Assembly: GCA_041907665.1 (NCBI GenBank)
Contig: JAYRGW010000003.1
Location: 77,298 to 141,297, forward strand
Direction of reading: 5' to 3'
DNA length: 64,000 bases
DNA from: JAAYUD01 sp041907665
GTDB taxonomy: Bacteria; Bacteroidota; Bacteroidia; Bacteroidales; Bacteroidaceae
The first letter of the stretch is position 1. The number at the start of each line of letters is the position of its first letter. Positions 28,854 through 36,857 of this stretch are shown here, one piece after another. The notes beneath the pieces are model-generated. The model was not told where the DNA came from, did not search any database, and worked only from the letters and a program-made list of their open reading frames with translations. The position numbers were made by a program, and so were the translations under genes.

Positions 28854-30833
28854 TCAATAATAATATTTCGAATTCTTTGATTTATCAATAGTTTTTCCAC
28901 AGTGAGTAAGAACCTCCGTAGCTTGTATCATTGAAAAACAATATTTCTTCAATGTCACAAACTGCTCATTCATTTTCGCCTGAGAACAATGGCAGCCATT
29001 CATATTATAACAAAACTCCTGCCGAGTACCAGGATTGTATACGTACAAATGAGATGCATCGCGAACTGCAATAGAATTGTCGGTAGTAAAAAAGACGGCA
29101 GGACGTTTCTGTCGCATCAAATCGATACCAAAATTGTTTTGTGTATAACTGATATTTAATAGGTCCAATAGAGTAGGTGCCACATCTATCTGACCAGCAT
29201 AATCTTGACGTACTGCAGGTTTAACAGATTGCCCATATACGATAAGCGGAATATGATTGTACGAAAGAGGCGTTTCACAATCGGCTTTACCAACAATCTT
29301 ACCATGATCGCCTAAAAAGACAAAGATGGTATTATCAAACCAAGGCTGTTTACTAGCTTCTTGCATAAAACAACGGATTGCCCAATCGGCATATTCTACT
29401 ATTTGGTCTTCTGTATTATGAGAACGAGCATGAAAACTTGCCGGAACGATATAAGGAGGATGATTGCTAATAGTCATTAATGCTGCAAAAAAAGGTCGGC
29501 CAGTAGAAGCTGCTTTGTTAAGAACCGGTATGGCATAACTAAAAAGATAATCGTCTTGAACCCCAAAACTATTCACAACTTTATCTTTGGGATAATCCTC
29601 TTGTGAGTAAATACGATCGAATCCATTCGTACGGAAAAAAGCATTCATGTTATCATACTGCGACTCATGAGTCATAAAAAACATATTAAGATAACCGTTT
29701 GCTTTCAGTACAGTAGGCAAACCGGAATAAATAGGGATTACAGAGCCTTTCATCGAATTCCGTTTCATAACGGAAGGAAAAGAATATAGCGTAGAATAAA
29801 GCCCATGATTGGTATGATTGCCAGCCGAATAAAAATTATTAAAACACAATGAACGTCCATATAAACTATCAAGAAAAGGAGTAAGCGAAGGTGAATGTCC
29901 AAAATGCCCCATGAGATGAGCAGACATAGACTCCATTAAAACAATCACTAAATTCTGTTTAGTAGGACAGCCCGTTGCAACAATTTGTTGGGCAATCGGA
30001 GAAATAGAACCATCAGAATGACGATCCAAGTATTGGCGAACATTACTAATTGCTTCGGCATCAGGCATTAAAGTCAGATAACGATTTTCGGTCTTCATTT
30101 CATCAAGGCTACTTCCTAAAAGATTAAAAGCAGGACTAATACCTAATTGATTGAGTGAGGGATCATCACAATAATATGCAGCACTTACCTTAATAGGATT
30201 ATAACCTCTACGCCCACGCATTCCAAATACACACAAACCGATAAGGCAACAAGAAGCGACGAAAAGTCCAGCCCTTCTAACCCACACATTATAATTTTTC
30301 TTTGGAGTTTGCTGAATTTGAAAACAAAAATAGCGTGAAAGTCTACGCATAGCATAAACAAGAGTTACTACCGCTAACAGGAAATAAAAGATATAAATAT
30401 AATAAGATTTTTCACCTGTAACCATCCCCATAGTCGTCGTACCATAACTGAACCAATTGAAGATAGATGAGTTTATGTTCTTAAAAAAATAACTAAAATA
30501 AGGAATATTCGCAGCCGACACACCAAAATCAATAGCATAAAAGATAAGAAGGAAGATATTGACACCCCTAAAAAATGACTTGCCATAATATCCGAACAGA
30601 GAAGTTATCATCAAAGCAATTAGAGGAAGCAATAATATATAGCACGCTATAACATTATCGAACCAAAGGCCTCTCAAAAATGCAATAGCCTGCATTTGCC
30701 AATTACTTTGATAAGCTGGAGTTATGGCAGAATGAATAGTACACAATAATATAAACCTGAATACAGTTAAGATCAATAGGGCTATAACATGTATAGATAA
30801 AAGGTACAAGAAAGTTCTAAAAAAGCGCCTCAT
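28854..30833 (-). CDS. LTA synthase-like membrane sulfatase-fold transferase
   Basis: The 659-residue protein has about five N-terminal membrane segments (residues 1-195) and a large extracytoplasmic sulfatase/alkaline-phosphatase-fold domain (about 260-610). Visible elements are VIVLMESMSAHLMG (metal-binding Glu region), the Thr-containing AGNHTNHGLYSTL where the nucleophile is expected, and FVFLGDHGK (metal-binding Asp/His). The architecture is that of lipoteichoic acid synthase and related phosphoglycerol or phosphoethanolamine transferases. In a Gram-negative cell the likely product is a substituted glycan or lipid head group, not LTA. A -7 promoter element lies at 30873-30880. The hydrolase gene follows. 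Confidence 0.87.
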   Translation of the reverse strand: MRRFFRTFLYLLSIHVIALLILTVFRFILLCTIHSAITPAYQSNWQMQAIAFLRGLWFDNVIACYILLLPLIALMITSLFGYYGKSFFRGVNIFLLIFYAIDFGVSAANIPYFSYFFKNINSSIFNWFSYGTTTMGMVTGEKSYYIYIFYFLLAVVTLVYAMRRLSRYFCFQIQQTPKKNYNVWVRRAGLFVASCCLIGLCVFGMRGRRGYNPIKVSAAYYCDDPSLNQLGISPAFNLLGSSLDEMKTENRYLTLMPDAEAISNVRQYLDRHSDGSISPIAQQIVATGCPTKQNLVIVLMESMSAHLMGHFGHSPSLTPFLDSLYGRSLCFNNFYSAGNHTNHGLYSTLYSFPSVMKRNSMKGSVIPIYSGLPTVLKANGYLNMFFMTHESQYDNMNAFFRTNGFDRIYSQEDYPKDKVVNSFGVQDDYLFSYAIPVLNKAASTGRPFFAALMTISNHPPYIVPASFHARSHNTEDQIVEYADWAIRCFMQEASKQPWFDNTIFVFLGDHGKIVGKADCETPLSYNHIPLIVYGQSVKPAVRQDYAGQIDVAPTLLDLLNISYTQNNFGIDLMRQKRPAVFFTTDNSIAVRDASHLYVYNPGTRQEFCYNMNGCHCSQAKMNEQFVTLKKYCFSMIQATEVLTHCGKTIDKSKNSKYYY

Positions 30834-30872
30834 TTACAACAAAAAGTAATTAAAGTTAAGTTAATTGGATAG

Positions 30873-30880
30873 CAAAAATA
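30873..30880 (-). promoter_or_regulatory. -7 promoter element of the sulfatase-type transferase gene
   Basis: TATTTTTG on the minus strand, 40 bp before the ATG at 30833, in the 68-bp gap after the small barrel gene. Confidence 0.45.
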
Positions 30881-30901
30881 CACATTTATTTTTATATTGC
30901 G

Positions 30902-31399
30902 TTAGAAATAGAAACTAAATCCAAGTTTGAATCCAAGCTTGCTATAGTCACTGTTTGAAAGACTCAAATTATAAGAAACAGAAGGTTCTATCGTTACTGT
31001 CTTAGAAAGAAAAAATGCATAACCGGCTTCGCCCACTAGTGAGAAATCATTTTCATTATTATCATTCTTGTAACGATATGAAGTATCTTTAATCATGCCA
31101 CCAAAGAAAATCCCATTATCCTGTAAATAATAACGACCTCCTACCCCAACATAATATTTATCTAAATTGTCCCTCAAATCCATACCCAATGTACCTGTCA
31201 AGGCAAAGTTATCCAAAACAAAATAACCGCCCATCGCATCAAGGCCGAAATGTCCTTTTTCAGAATCACTATAAGATAGATCAATCCCTGTAACGGATGT
31301 ATTCAATAAGATTTTACCCCGTTCGAACTGCGCATTGGCCGCTACTGACAATACCAGTAAGCATAAGCCGATAAATAATTTTTTCATCATTCTTATCAT
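30902..31399 (-). CDS. Small outer-membrane beta-barrel protein
   Basis: The 165-residue precursor has a signal peptide (MKKLFIGLCLLVLSVAANAQ preceded by MIRM, so the start may be 31399, 31390 or 31387). The mature part consists of alternating polar/hydrophobic strands with Gly and Tyr and ends GFKLGFSFYF, a terminal Phe as in OmpX/OmpA-type eight-stranded barrels. No ligand or enzymatic motif is visible. It follows the small membrane protein by 26 bp on the same strand and is likely cotranscribed with it. Confidence 0.82.
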   Translation of the reverse strand: MIRMMKKLFIGLCLLVLSVAANAQFERGKILLNTSVTGIDLSYSDSEKGHFGLDAMGGYFVLDNFALTGTLGMDLRDNLDKYYVGVGGRYYLQDNGIFFGGMIKDTSYRYKNDNNENDFSLVGEAGYAFFLSKTVTIEPSVSYNLSLSNSDYSKLGFKLGFSFYF

Positions 31400-31425
31400 T
31401 TCAAATTGTTCATACTTCTTTCAAA

Positions 31426-31629
31426 TCATGCTTGTTTATGTTTATTTTCTTTTTTCCGCAGAACAATCCACAATATAAAAGCGATAATATAAGAGAAGAA
31501 TAAAGTACATATTTTCTCAACACTTGTCTCTATTAAATTGTGAGGCAATATGTAAATGGCTGTTGCTGTTATATATATAAGCAAGGCAGCAACAATCCAA
31601 GTGGATCGTCTATATTTTTTCATTTTCAT
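31426..31629 (-). CDS. Small protein with two membrane segments, unknown function
   Basis: Short protein reading KYRRSTWIVAALLIYITATA then a turn and LFFSYIIAFILWIVLRKKE, that is, two transmembrane helices with a short basic C-terminus. The frame is open further upstream to 31653; the start at 31629 or 31623 (MKMKKYRRS) is preferred because it begins with the basic segment typical of a first helix. No family is recognised. It is the first gene of a minus-strand run with the small barrel and has a good promoter at 31715-31746. Confidence 0.6.
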   Translation of the reverse strand: MKMKKYRRSTWIVAALLIYITATAIYILPHNLIETSVEKICTLFFSYIIAFILWIVLRKKENKHKQA

Positions 31630-31714
31630 TAGCAATCTTATTAAGTAAAGCAACCTGTTATCAACATCATGAAAGTTTGTATAAATGTAATCACAGCATA
31701 ACTTTTATCAATTA

Positions 31715-31746
31715 CAAAAGTAACATATTCAATGAAAACTCCCAAA
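31715..31746 (-). promoter_or_regulatory. Promoter of the small membrane protein/barrel pair
   Basis: On the minus strand TTTG (31743-31746) and TACTTTTG (31715-31722) are separated by 20 bp. It overlaps head-on the region that precedes the plus-strand GHL10 gene. Confidence 0.55.
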
Positions 31747-31763
31747 AATAACGGCACTTTTAC

Positions 31764-31771
31764 TAACTTTG
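31764..31771 (+). promoter_or_regulatory. -7 promoter element of the GHL10-like gene
   Basis: TAACTTTG, 26 bp before the ATG at 31798. Its position shows that translation cannot begin at the upstream in-frame ATG at 31732. Confidence 0.55.
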
Positions 31772-31797
31772 CAATCATAAAAAACATAAAACATACG

Positions 31798-33258
31798 ATG
31801 AAAAGAGTAACGACGATATTTTTCATTCTACTTTTTGTACTCATTAATGTCTCTGCTCAGCCTAAAAGAGAAATAAGAGCTGCATGGCTTACGACTGCAT
31901 ATGGATTGGATTGGCCTCGCACAAGAGCTACTTCACCAGACAAAATGCGCAAACAACAAGCCGACTTACAGACTATTCTTGACAAGCTTAAAGCGGCAAA
32001 TTTCAATACCGTACTCTTTCAAACCAGAAGCCGTGACGATGTGTTCTATTACTCTAAAATAGAACCAATGAATCAATATCTGACAGATAAAATAGCAGGA
32101 GATCCGGGATATGACCCATTAGCCTTCGTCATAAACGAATGTCATAAAAGGGGAATGGAATGCTACGCTTGGGTTGTTGCCATTCCTTTAGGATCAAAAC
32201 GACACGTTGCATCATTAGGAAAACACTCAGCTCTATATCATACAAGTGGTATTTGTACTACCTACAAAACAGAATATTTTTTGAATCCTGCTAAGCCGAA
32301 CACGAAAATTTATTTAATGGATATTTGTCGAGAGATAACAGAAAATTATGATATAGATGGCGTTGTTTTCGACTACTTGCGATATCCCGAGTATTGTGGA
32401 AACAAATTTCCTGATGGTGCTGACTATAAAAAATACGGTGGCGGACGTTCCATTCTGGAATGGCGCCGAGACAATATTACTGAAATAGTACGTTATCTAT
32501 ACAACGGTATCAAAGCAATCAAACCCTGGGTAAAAGTTTGTAGCTGTCCTGTAGGCAAATATCGTGATACATCACGATATACATCACACGGATGGAATGC
32601 TTTTTATACCGTTTGCCAAGATCCTGAAAGATGGATGCGCGAAGGTATCCAAGACCAAATATTCCCAATGATGTATTTCCGTGGAGATAATTTTTATCCA
32701 TTTGCACTCGATTGGTATGAACAAAGTAATGGGCGGCACATTGCTCCGGCATTGGGAACTTATTTTCTACTCCCGCAAGAAGGCAATTGGAGTTTTGACG
32801 ACATTATGCGGCAAATAAATTTCATCAGGGCAAACAAGCTTGCAGGTGAAAGTCATTTTCGATTGGAGTTTCTAATGAAAAACACAAAGGGTATTTATGA
32901 TGGATTGGCTAATGACAAATACATATACCCTGCTTTACAACCTCCTACGACATGGCTCGACAGTATTCCACCGACGGCACCATACGATCTACAAGTTAAG
33001 CACGAAGAAGATAACATAACATTAACATGGAAAGCATCTCGAGATAACGATCAACGAAATGCTCCTATGTATATTATATACGCTTCCGATACTTATCCGG
33101 TCGACACGACAAAACCGGAAAATATTATAGCACAAAGAGTTCCAGGAACTACTTACATATATATGCCTATCGAATCTTGGAAGACAAAAAATTATTTTGC
33201 GGTGACTGCAATAGATCGGTATGGAAACGAAGGAAAAGCAGTACAAGAGAAGATGTAA
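31798..33258 (+). CDS. Exported GHL10-type (DUF187) glycoside hydrolase-like protein
   Basis: Protein of 486 residues with a signal peptide (MKRVTTIFFILLFVLINVSAQ). A TIM-barrel domain related to YngK/GHL10 follows (about residues 25-370: REIRAAWLTTAYGLDWP, FNTVLFQTRSRDDVFY, VDGVVFDYLRYP-like segment IDGVVFDYLRYPE, and FPMMYFRGD). A fibronectin type III-like C-terminal domain follows (about 395-486; PPTAPYDLQVKHEEDNITLT). Members are predicted to act on peptidoglycan or other cell-wall glycans. The acidic residues in VFDYLRYPE fit the catalytic region, but the activity of this protein is not established. The start was chosen at 31798 because a promoter lies between it and the earlier ATG. Confidence 0.87.
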   Translation: MKRVTTIFFILLFVLINVSAQPKREIRAAWLTTAYGLDWPRTRATSPDKMRKQQADLQTILDKLKAANFNTVLFQTRSRDDVFYYSKIEPMNQYLTDKIAGDPGYDPLAFVINECHKRGMECYAWVVAIPLGSKRHVASLGKHSALYHTSGICTTYKTEYFLNPAKPNTKIYLMDICREITENYDIDGVVFDYLRYPEYCGNKFPDGADYKKYGGGRSILEWRRDNITEIVRYLYNGIKAIKPWVKVCSCPVGKYRDTSRYTSHGWNAFYTVCQDPERWMREGIQDQIFPMMYFRGDNFYPFALDWYEQSNGRHIAPALGTYFLLPQEGNWSFDDIMRQINFIRANKLAGESHFRLEFLMKNTKGIYDGLANDKYIYPALQPPTTWLDSIPPTAPYDLQVKHEEDNITLTWKASRDNDQRNAPMYIIYASDTYPVDTTKPENIIAQRVPGTTYIYMPIESWKTKNYFAVTAIDRYGNEGKAVQEKM

Positions 33259-33414
33259 ATTCTATAAAGATAAAAGCTGAAAAAAGTATCTACAGATTGC
33301 AAATATTGAAATCAAAGTATTCATTCGCCTCCTATTCTTTATAGCTTTTACTTTAAGAATGATAGAAAAAATTTACTTTAATAAGAAAATATACAAGCAG
33401 AGTTTTAAATTAAA

Positions 33415-34701
33415 ATGGAAAACAAGAAACTGAATCTCGGCACACTTTGTGTCCAAAGCGGCTGGAAACCAACCAAAGGAGAACCTCGTGTTCTACCTAT
33501 TTATCAAAGTACCACGTTCAAATATGATACTAGTGAACAAATGGCTAAGTTGTTCGACCTAGAAGATAACGGATTCTTCTATACCCGCTTACAAAATCCG
33601 ACCAATGAAGCTGTAGCCAAAAAAATTGCAGAATTAGAAGGAGGCGTTGCTGCAATCCTTACATCTTCGGGACAAGCAGCCAATTTCTTTGCCATATTTA
33701 ATATATGTGAGGCAGGTGACCATTTTGTTAGTTCTAAGAATATATATGGTGGGACCTACAATCTATTTGGTACAACATTGAAAAAGCTTGGCATTGAATG
33801 TACTTTTATAGACGACGATGCTTCTGAAGAAGAAATAAGCGCAGCTTTCCGTCCAAACACCAAACTTCTTTTCGGCGAGAGTATCTCCAACCCAGGCGTT
33901 CAAGTCCTTGACTTTGAAAAATTCGCACGCGTTGCTCATAGTCATGGCGTACCGTTTATTGTAGACAACACATTTCCGACACCTATCAATTGCCGTCCAA
34001 TAGAATGGGGAGCAGATATTATTACTCATTCTACTACTAAATATATGGATGGTCATGCTACAAGTGTAGGAGGTGCAATTATAGATAGCGGCAATTTTGA
34101 TTGGGAAGCCTATGCTGATAAATATCCTGGATTGACACAACCCGATGCCTCTTATCATGGGTTAGTCTACACAAAAGCATTCGGCAAATTGGCTTATATC
34201 ACTAAAGCGACTTCTCAACTTATGCGCGATTTGGGAAGCATCCCCTCTCCTTTCAACTGTTTTTTGCTGAATCTAGGTCTTGAAACTCTTCATCTAAGAG
34301 TAAAACAGCATTGCAGCAATGCACAAAAAGTAGCAGAATGGCTTGCAGCAAATGACCAAGTAGCTTGGGTTAATTACCCAGGGCTCTCTAGTGATAAATA
34401 TCACTCTTTAGCGACAAAATACATGGACAAAGGGCGTACATCGGGAGTTATTGCTTTCGGACTAAAAGGAGGACGTGAAGAAAGTATTCACTTTATGGAC
34501 AATCTTAAGTTCATTGCCATCGTTACTCATGTTGCAGATGCCCGTACCTGCATTCTACATCCTGCAAGCCATACACATCGTCAAATGAGCGATGAACAAC
34601 TTCGAGAAGCAGGAGTAGCGCCCGATTTGATCAGATTATCAATCGGAATTGAAGATGTTGACGATATTATCAACGATATAGAACAGGCTCTAAGAAAATA
34701 G
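33415..34701 (+). CDS. metY: O-acetylhomoserine sulfhydrylase (aminocarboxypropyltransferase)
   Basis: PLP enzyme that makes homocysteine (or related thioethers) from O-acetylhomoserine and sulfide for methionine synthesis. The 428-residue protein has the Cys/Met-metabolism PLP fold: the substrate-binding YTRLQNPTNEAVAKKIAELE region, GQAANFFAIF, the Asp of FIVDNTFPTP and the PLP Lys in HSTTKYMDGHA. The roughly 50-residue insert around DWEAYADKYPGLTQPDASYHG distinguishes MetY-type sulfhydrylases from cystathionine gamma-synthases. It stands alone with a shared terminator toward mazG. No SAM riboswitch is recognisable in the 156 bp upstream. Confidence 0.92.
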   Translation: MENKKLNLGTLCVQSGWKPTKGEPRVLPIYQSTTFKYDTSEQMAKLFDLEDNGFFYTRLQNPTNEAVAKKIAELEGGVAAILTSSGQAANFFAIFNICEAGDHFVSSKNIYGGTYNLFGTTLKKLGIECTFIDDDASEEEISAAFRPNTKLLFGESISNPGVQVLDFEKFARVAHSHGVPFIVDNTFPTPINCRPIEWGADIITHSTTKYMDGHATSVGGAIIDSGNFDWEAYADKYPGLTQPDASYHGLVYTKAFGKLAYITKATSQLMRDLGSIPSPFNCFLLNLGLETLHLRVKQHCSNAQKVAEWLAANDQVAWVNYPGLSSDKYHSLATKYMDKGRTSGVIAFGLKGGREESIHFMDNLKFIAIVTHVADARTCILHPASHTHRQMSDEQLREAGVAPDLIRLSIGIEDVDDIINDIEQALRK

Positions 34702-34749
34702 GAGCCAAAATACCTAAGTACTTATTTGAATTAGTACAGATAAACAATA

Positions 34750-34796
34750 AAAGCCCAATAAAACTAATCTAACAGTTGTCTTATTGGGCTTTCCTT
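34750..34796. terminator. Strong bidirectional terminator between metY and mazG
   Basis: Inverted repeat AAAGCCCAATAA (34750-34761) / TTATTGGGCTTT (34781-34792), 12 perfect base pairs, with A/T runs on both sides. It serves both convergent genes. Confidence 0.85.
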
Positions 34797-35582
34797 TTAT
34801 AACCCTTTCTTTTTTGCTTCATCCCAAATGTCATCCATTTCTGCAAGAGTCATATCTTTAAGGTTCCTCCCTTGCTTTATGGTGTGTTCTTCAAGATAGT
34901 TGAAACGGCGCAAGAACTTTTGATTGGTACGTTCGAGGGCATTATCAGGATTTATTCCATACAGACGAGCAGCATTTATAAGACTGAAAAAAAGATCTCC
35001 AAATTCACCCTCCGCCTTATCTTTGTCCATCTGAGAGATTTCGACTTGCAATTCATCAAATTCTTCTTTTACTTTATTCCACACCTGTTCTTTCTCTTCC
35101 CAATCGAAACCAACGTTACGAGCTTTGTCTTGCATACGATAGGCCTTGATTACCGATGGTAAAGCAGCGGGTACTCCACTCAACACAGATTTGTTACCAT
35201 CCTTCTCCTTTAATTTAAGCTGTTCCCAATTTTGAATAACTTCATTCGCATCTTTAGCCGAAGCATTACCATAAATATGAGGATGGCGATAAATAAGTTT
35301 CTCACAGAGTCGGTCACATACATCTTTCATATCAAAATTGCCTGTTTCAGAACCTATTTTGGCATAAAAGCCCACATGCAACAACACATCACCCAGTTCT
35401 TTACAAATATCTTTTTTATCACCACGTATCAAAGCGTCACACAATTCATAAGTCTCTTCAATGGTATTGGGACGCAAACTGTCATTGGTTTGTTTCCTAT
35501 CCCATGGACACTTCACCCGCAACTCATCCATAATATCAAGGAAACGACCAAAGGCTTCCATTTTTTCTTCTTTAGTATGCAT
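34797..35582 (-). CDS. mazG: Nucleoside triphosphate pyrophosphohydrolase MazG
   Basis: MazG hydrolyses (d)NTPs to monophosphates and pyrophosphate, a house-cleaning activity. The 261-residue protein has the two tandem MazG domains. The first carries KCPWDRKQTNDSLRPNTIEE and the EExxE/ExxD metal site in EETYELCDAL...KELGDVLLHV. The second is around EEFDELQVEI...EFGDLFFSLINAARL. The ATG overlaps the stop of the upstream DUF3810 gene (TAATG), so the two are translationally coupled. Confidence 0.95.
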   Translation of the reverse strand: MHTKEEKMEAFGRFLDIMDELRVKCPWDRKQTNDSLRPNTIEETYELCDALIRGDKKDICKELGDVLLHVGFYAKIGSETGNFDMKDVCDRLCEKLIYRHPHIYGNASAKDANEVIQNWEQLKLKEKDGNKSVLSGVPAALPSVIKAYRMQDKARNVGFDWEEKEQVWNKVKEEFDELQVEISQMDKDKAEGEFGDLFFSLINAARLYGINPDNALERTNQKFLRRFNYLEEHTIKQGRNLKDMTLAEMDDIWDEAKKKGL

Positions 35583-36628
35583 TATATCATTTTTTTATAT
35601 CGTTCATAACTGATGAGCAATTCCACTACTTGAGAATAGTTTTTTTGCCCGTTTTCTATTTTATTTCCTTTTAAATAAAGTTCGTAAAGCCAATTTTGAG
35701 CAGCTCCAAGAGTTGGGCTATAAAGAGCCTGCCAATAATAACGATGATAAGTATACAATCGCTTTATTTCTGGGCGAATAAGTCGTTTTACCCGATTAAA
35801 TTGTTCAGTCGTCATCAGTATCTTGGCATTACTCAATACATATCCCATTATAAAAAAATAGCCACTAAAACGCACCGACGGATTATCAGACCGAAGACAA
35901 ACTTCGTATGCATAAAAGTTTGCCTCTGCTTCCGATGATATACCCAATAGATGTGCCATCTCGTGAGCATAAACAGCAGGATAATCGATAGGTAACAAAT
36001 TGCGATTAAGATGAAACTCGCAAAAGAATGGGCCCATATATCCCGATACGCCAACACTGGATATAAAATCAGAAAAGAGCATTGTTTTAGGCCTGAGATA
36101 GTTATGTTGAGGTGCATGAATTTTAAGAGAGTCACCTACTTTGCTATAAATAAGAGGTATTTCTCTATTAACATTCTCCTTATTAACCGAAAAGGATGCA
36201 ACATAGCTATTATTCAAATCAGTAATATAATGATCAACAAAACGAGCAAACAACGCGGAAGTATATTGCACAGGCTTAATATGGGTACGTTGCATGAAAT
36301 GCGGTTGAGAATAATTCAATCCCCATGCAATATAAAACCAGATATAAACCCATAATAAATATTCTATATCGCACGATAGAATTTTCCCCCAGCGCATGTG
36401 ATACTTATACCGGATATATATAGGCATTAAAATTACTACAAATAGTGAAAATGTAACAAAAACATCTCCAATAGAAAACGGAATGATGGCTGATATTCCA
36501 GTAAATAGCCACGAAAATACCGGATAAAAATCAGAGGCATACCATCGTCCCCATGAAGGAATAATCTGGGCTAAAATAACCGTAATCAATAATACTATTA
36601 AGACAATGTGTCGTTTTTTTAATTTCAT
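35582..36628 (-). CDS. DUF3810 membrane protein with a zinc-peptidase motif
   Basis: The 348-residue protein has three membrane segments near the N-terminus (about residues 7-110) and an extracytoplasmic domain containing YAHEMAHLLGISSEAEANFYA. That is an HExxH zinc motif with a downstream Glu in the right position for a third ligand, as in gluzincin-type peptidases. This fits the DUF3810 family of Bacteroidota and Firmicutes, for which I know of no established substrate. It is translationally coupled to mazG. A -7 element on the minus strand lies at 36678-36685 (TAGTTTTG). Confidence 0.85.
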   Translation of the reverse strand: MKLKKRHIVLIVLLITVILAQIIPSWGRWYASDFYPVFSWLFTGISAIIPFSIGDVFVTFSLFVVILMPIYIRYKYHMRWGKILSCDIEYLLWVYIWFYIAWGLNYSQPHFMQRTHIKPVQYTSALFARFVDHYITDLNNSYVASFSVNKENVNREIPLIYSKVGDSLKIHAPQHNYLRPKTMLFSDFISSVGVSGYMGPFFCEFHLNRNLLPIDYPAVYAHEMAHLLGISSEAEANFYAYEVCLRSDNPSVRFSGYFFIMGYVLSNAKILMTTEQFNRVKRLIRPEIKRLYTYHRYYWQALYSPTLGAAQNWLYELYLKGNKIENGQKNYSQVVELLISYERYKKMI

Positions 36629-36857
36629 GCTTACTCACTTTTTAACCGAATCAAATAAGGTCGCGATTATAATCTTGCAAAACTACTAAATAACCATGGC
36701 TTATCGAAAACATAATGACAATATTTTGTTCTTGCCTTATGCTATTCTTGGCTCTACCACTAAATTTCTCTCTACACAATTCCCTCCTTATTCATTCCAT
36801 AAACAAAATATTATTAGTATATTCGCAAAATCGATTGATATCAGGGACTAACAAGGA

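Noticed and set aside
31732..31797. Upstream start of the GHL10-like gene
   Set aside because: It lies before the -7 element at 31764-31771 and would spoil the signal peptide starting at 31798.
33259..33414. SAM riboswitch before metY
   Set aside because: The 156-bp gap is AT-rich and lacks the conserved SAM-riboswitch core; no strong hairpin set was seen.
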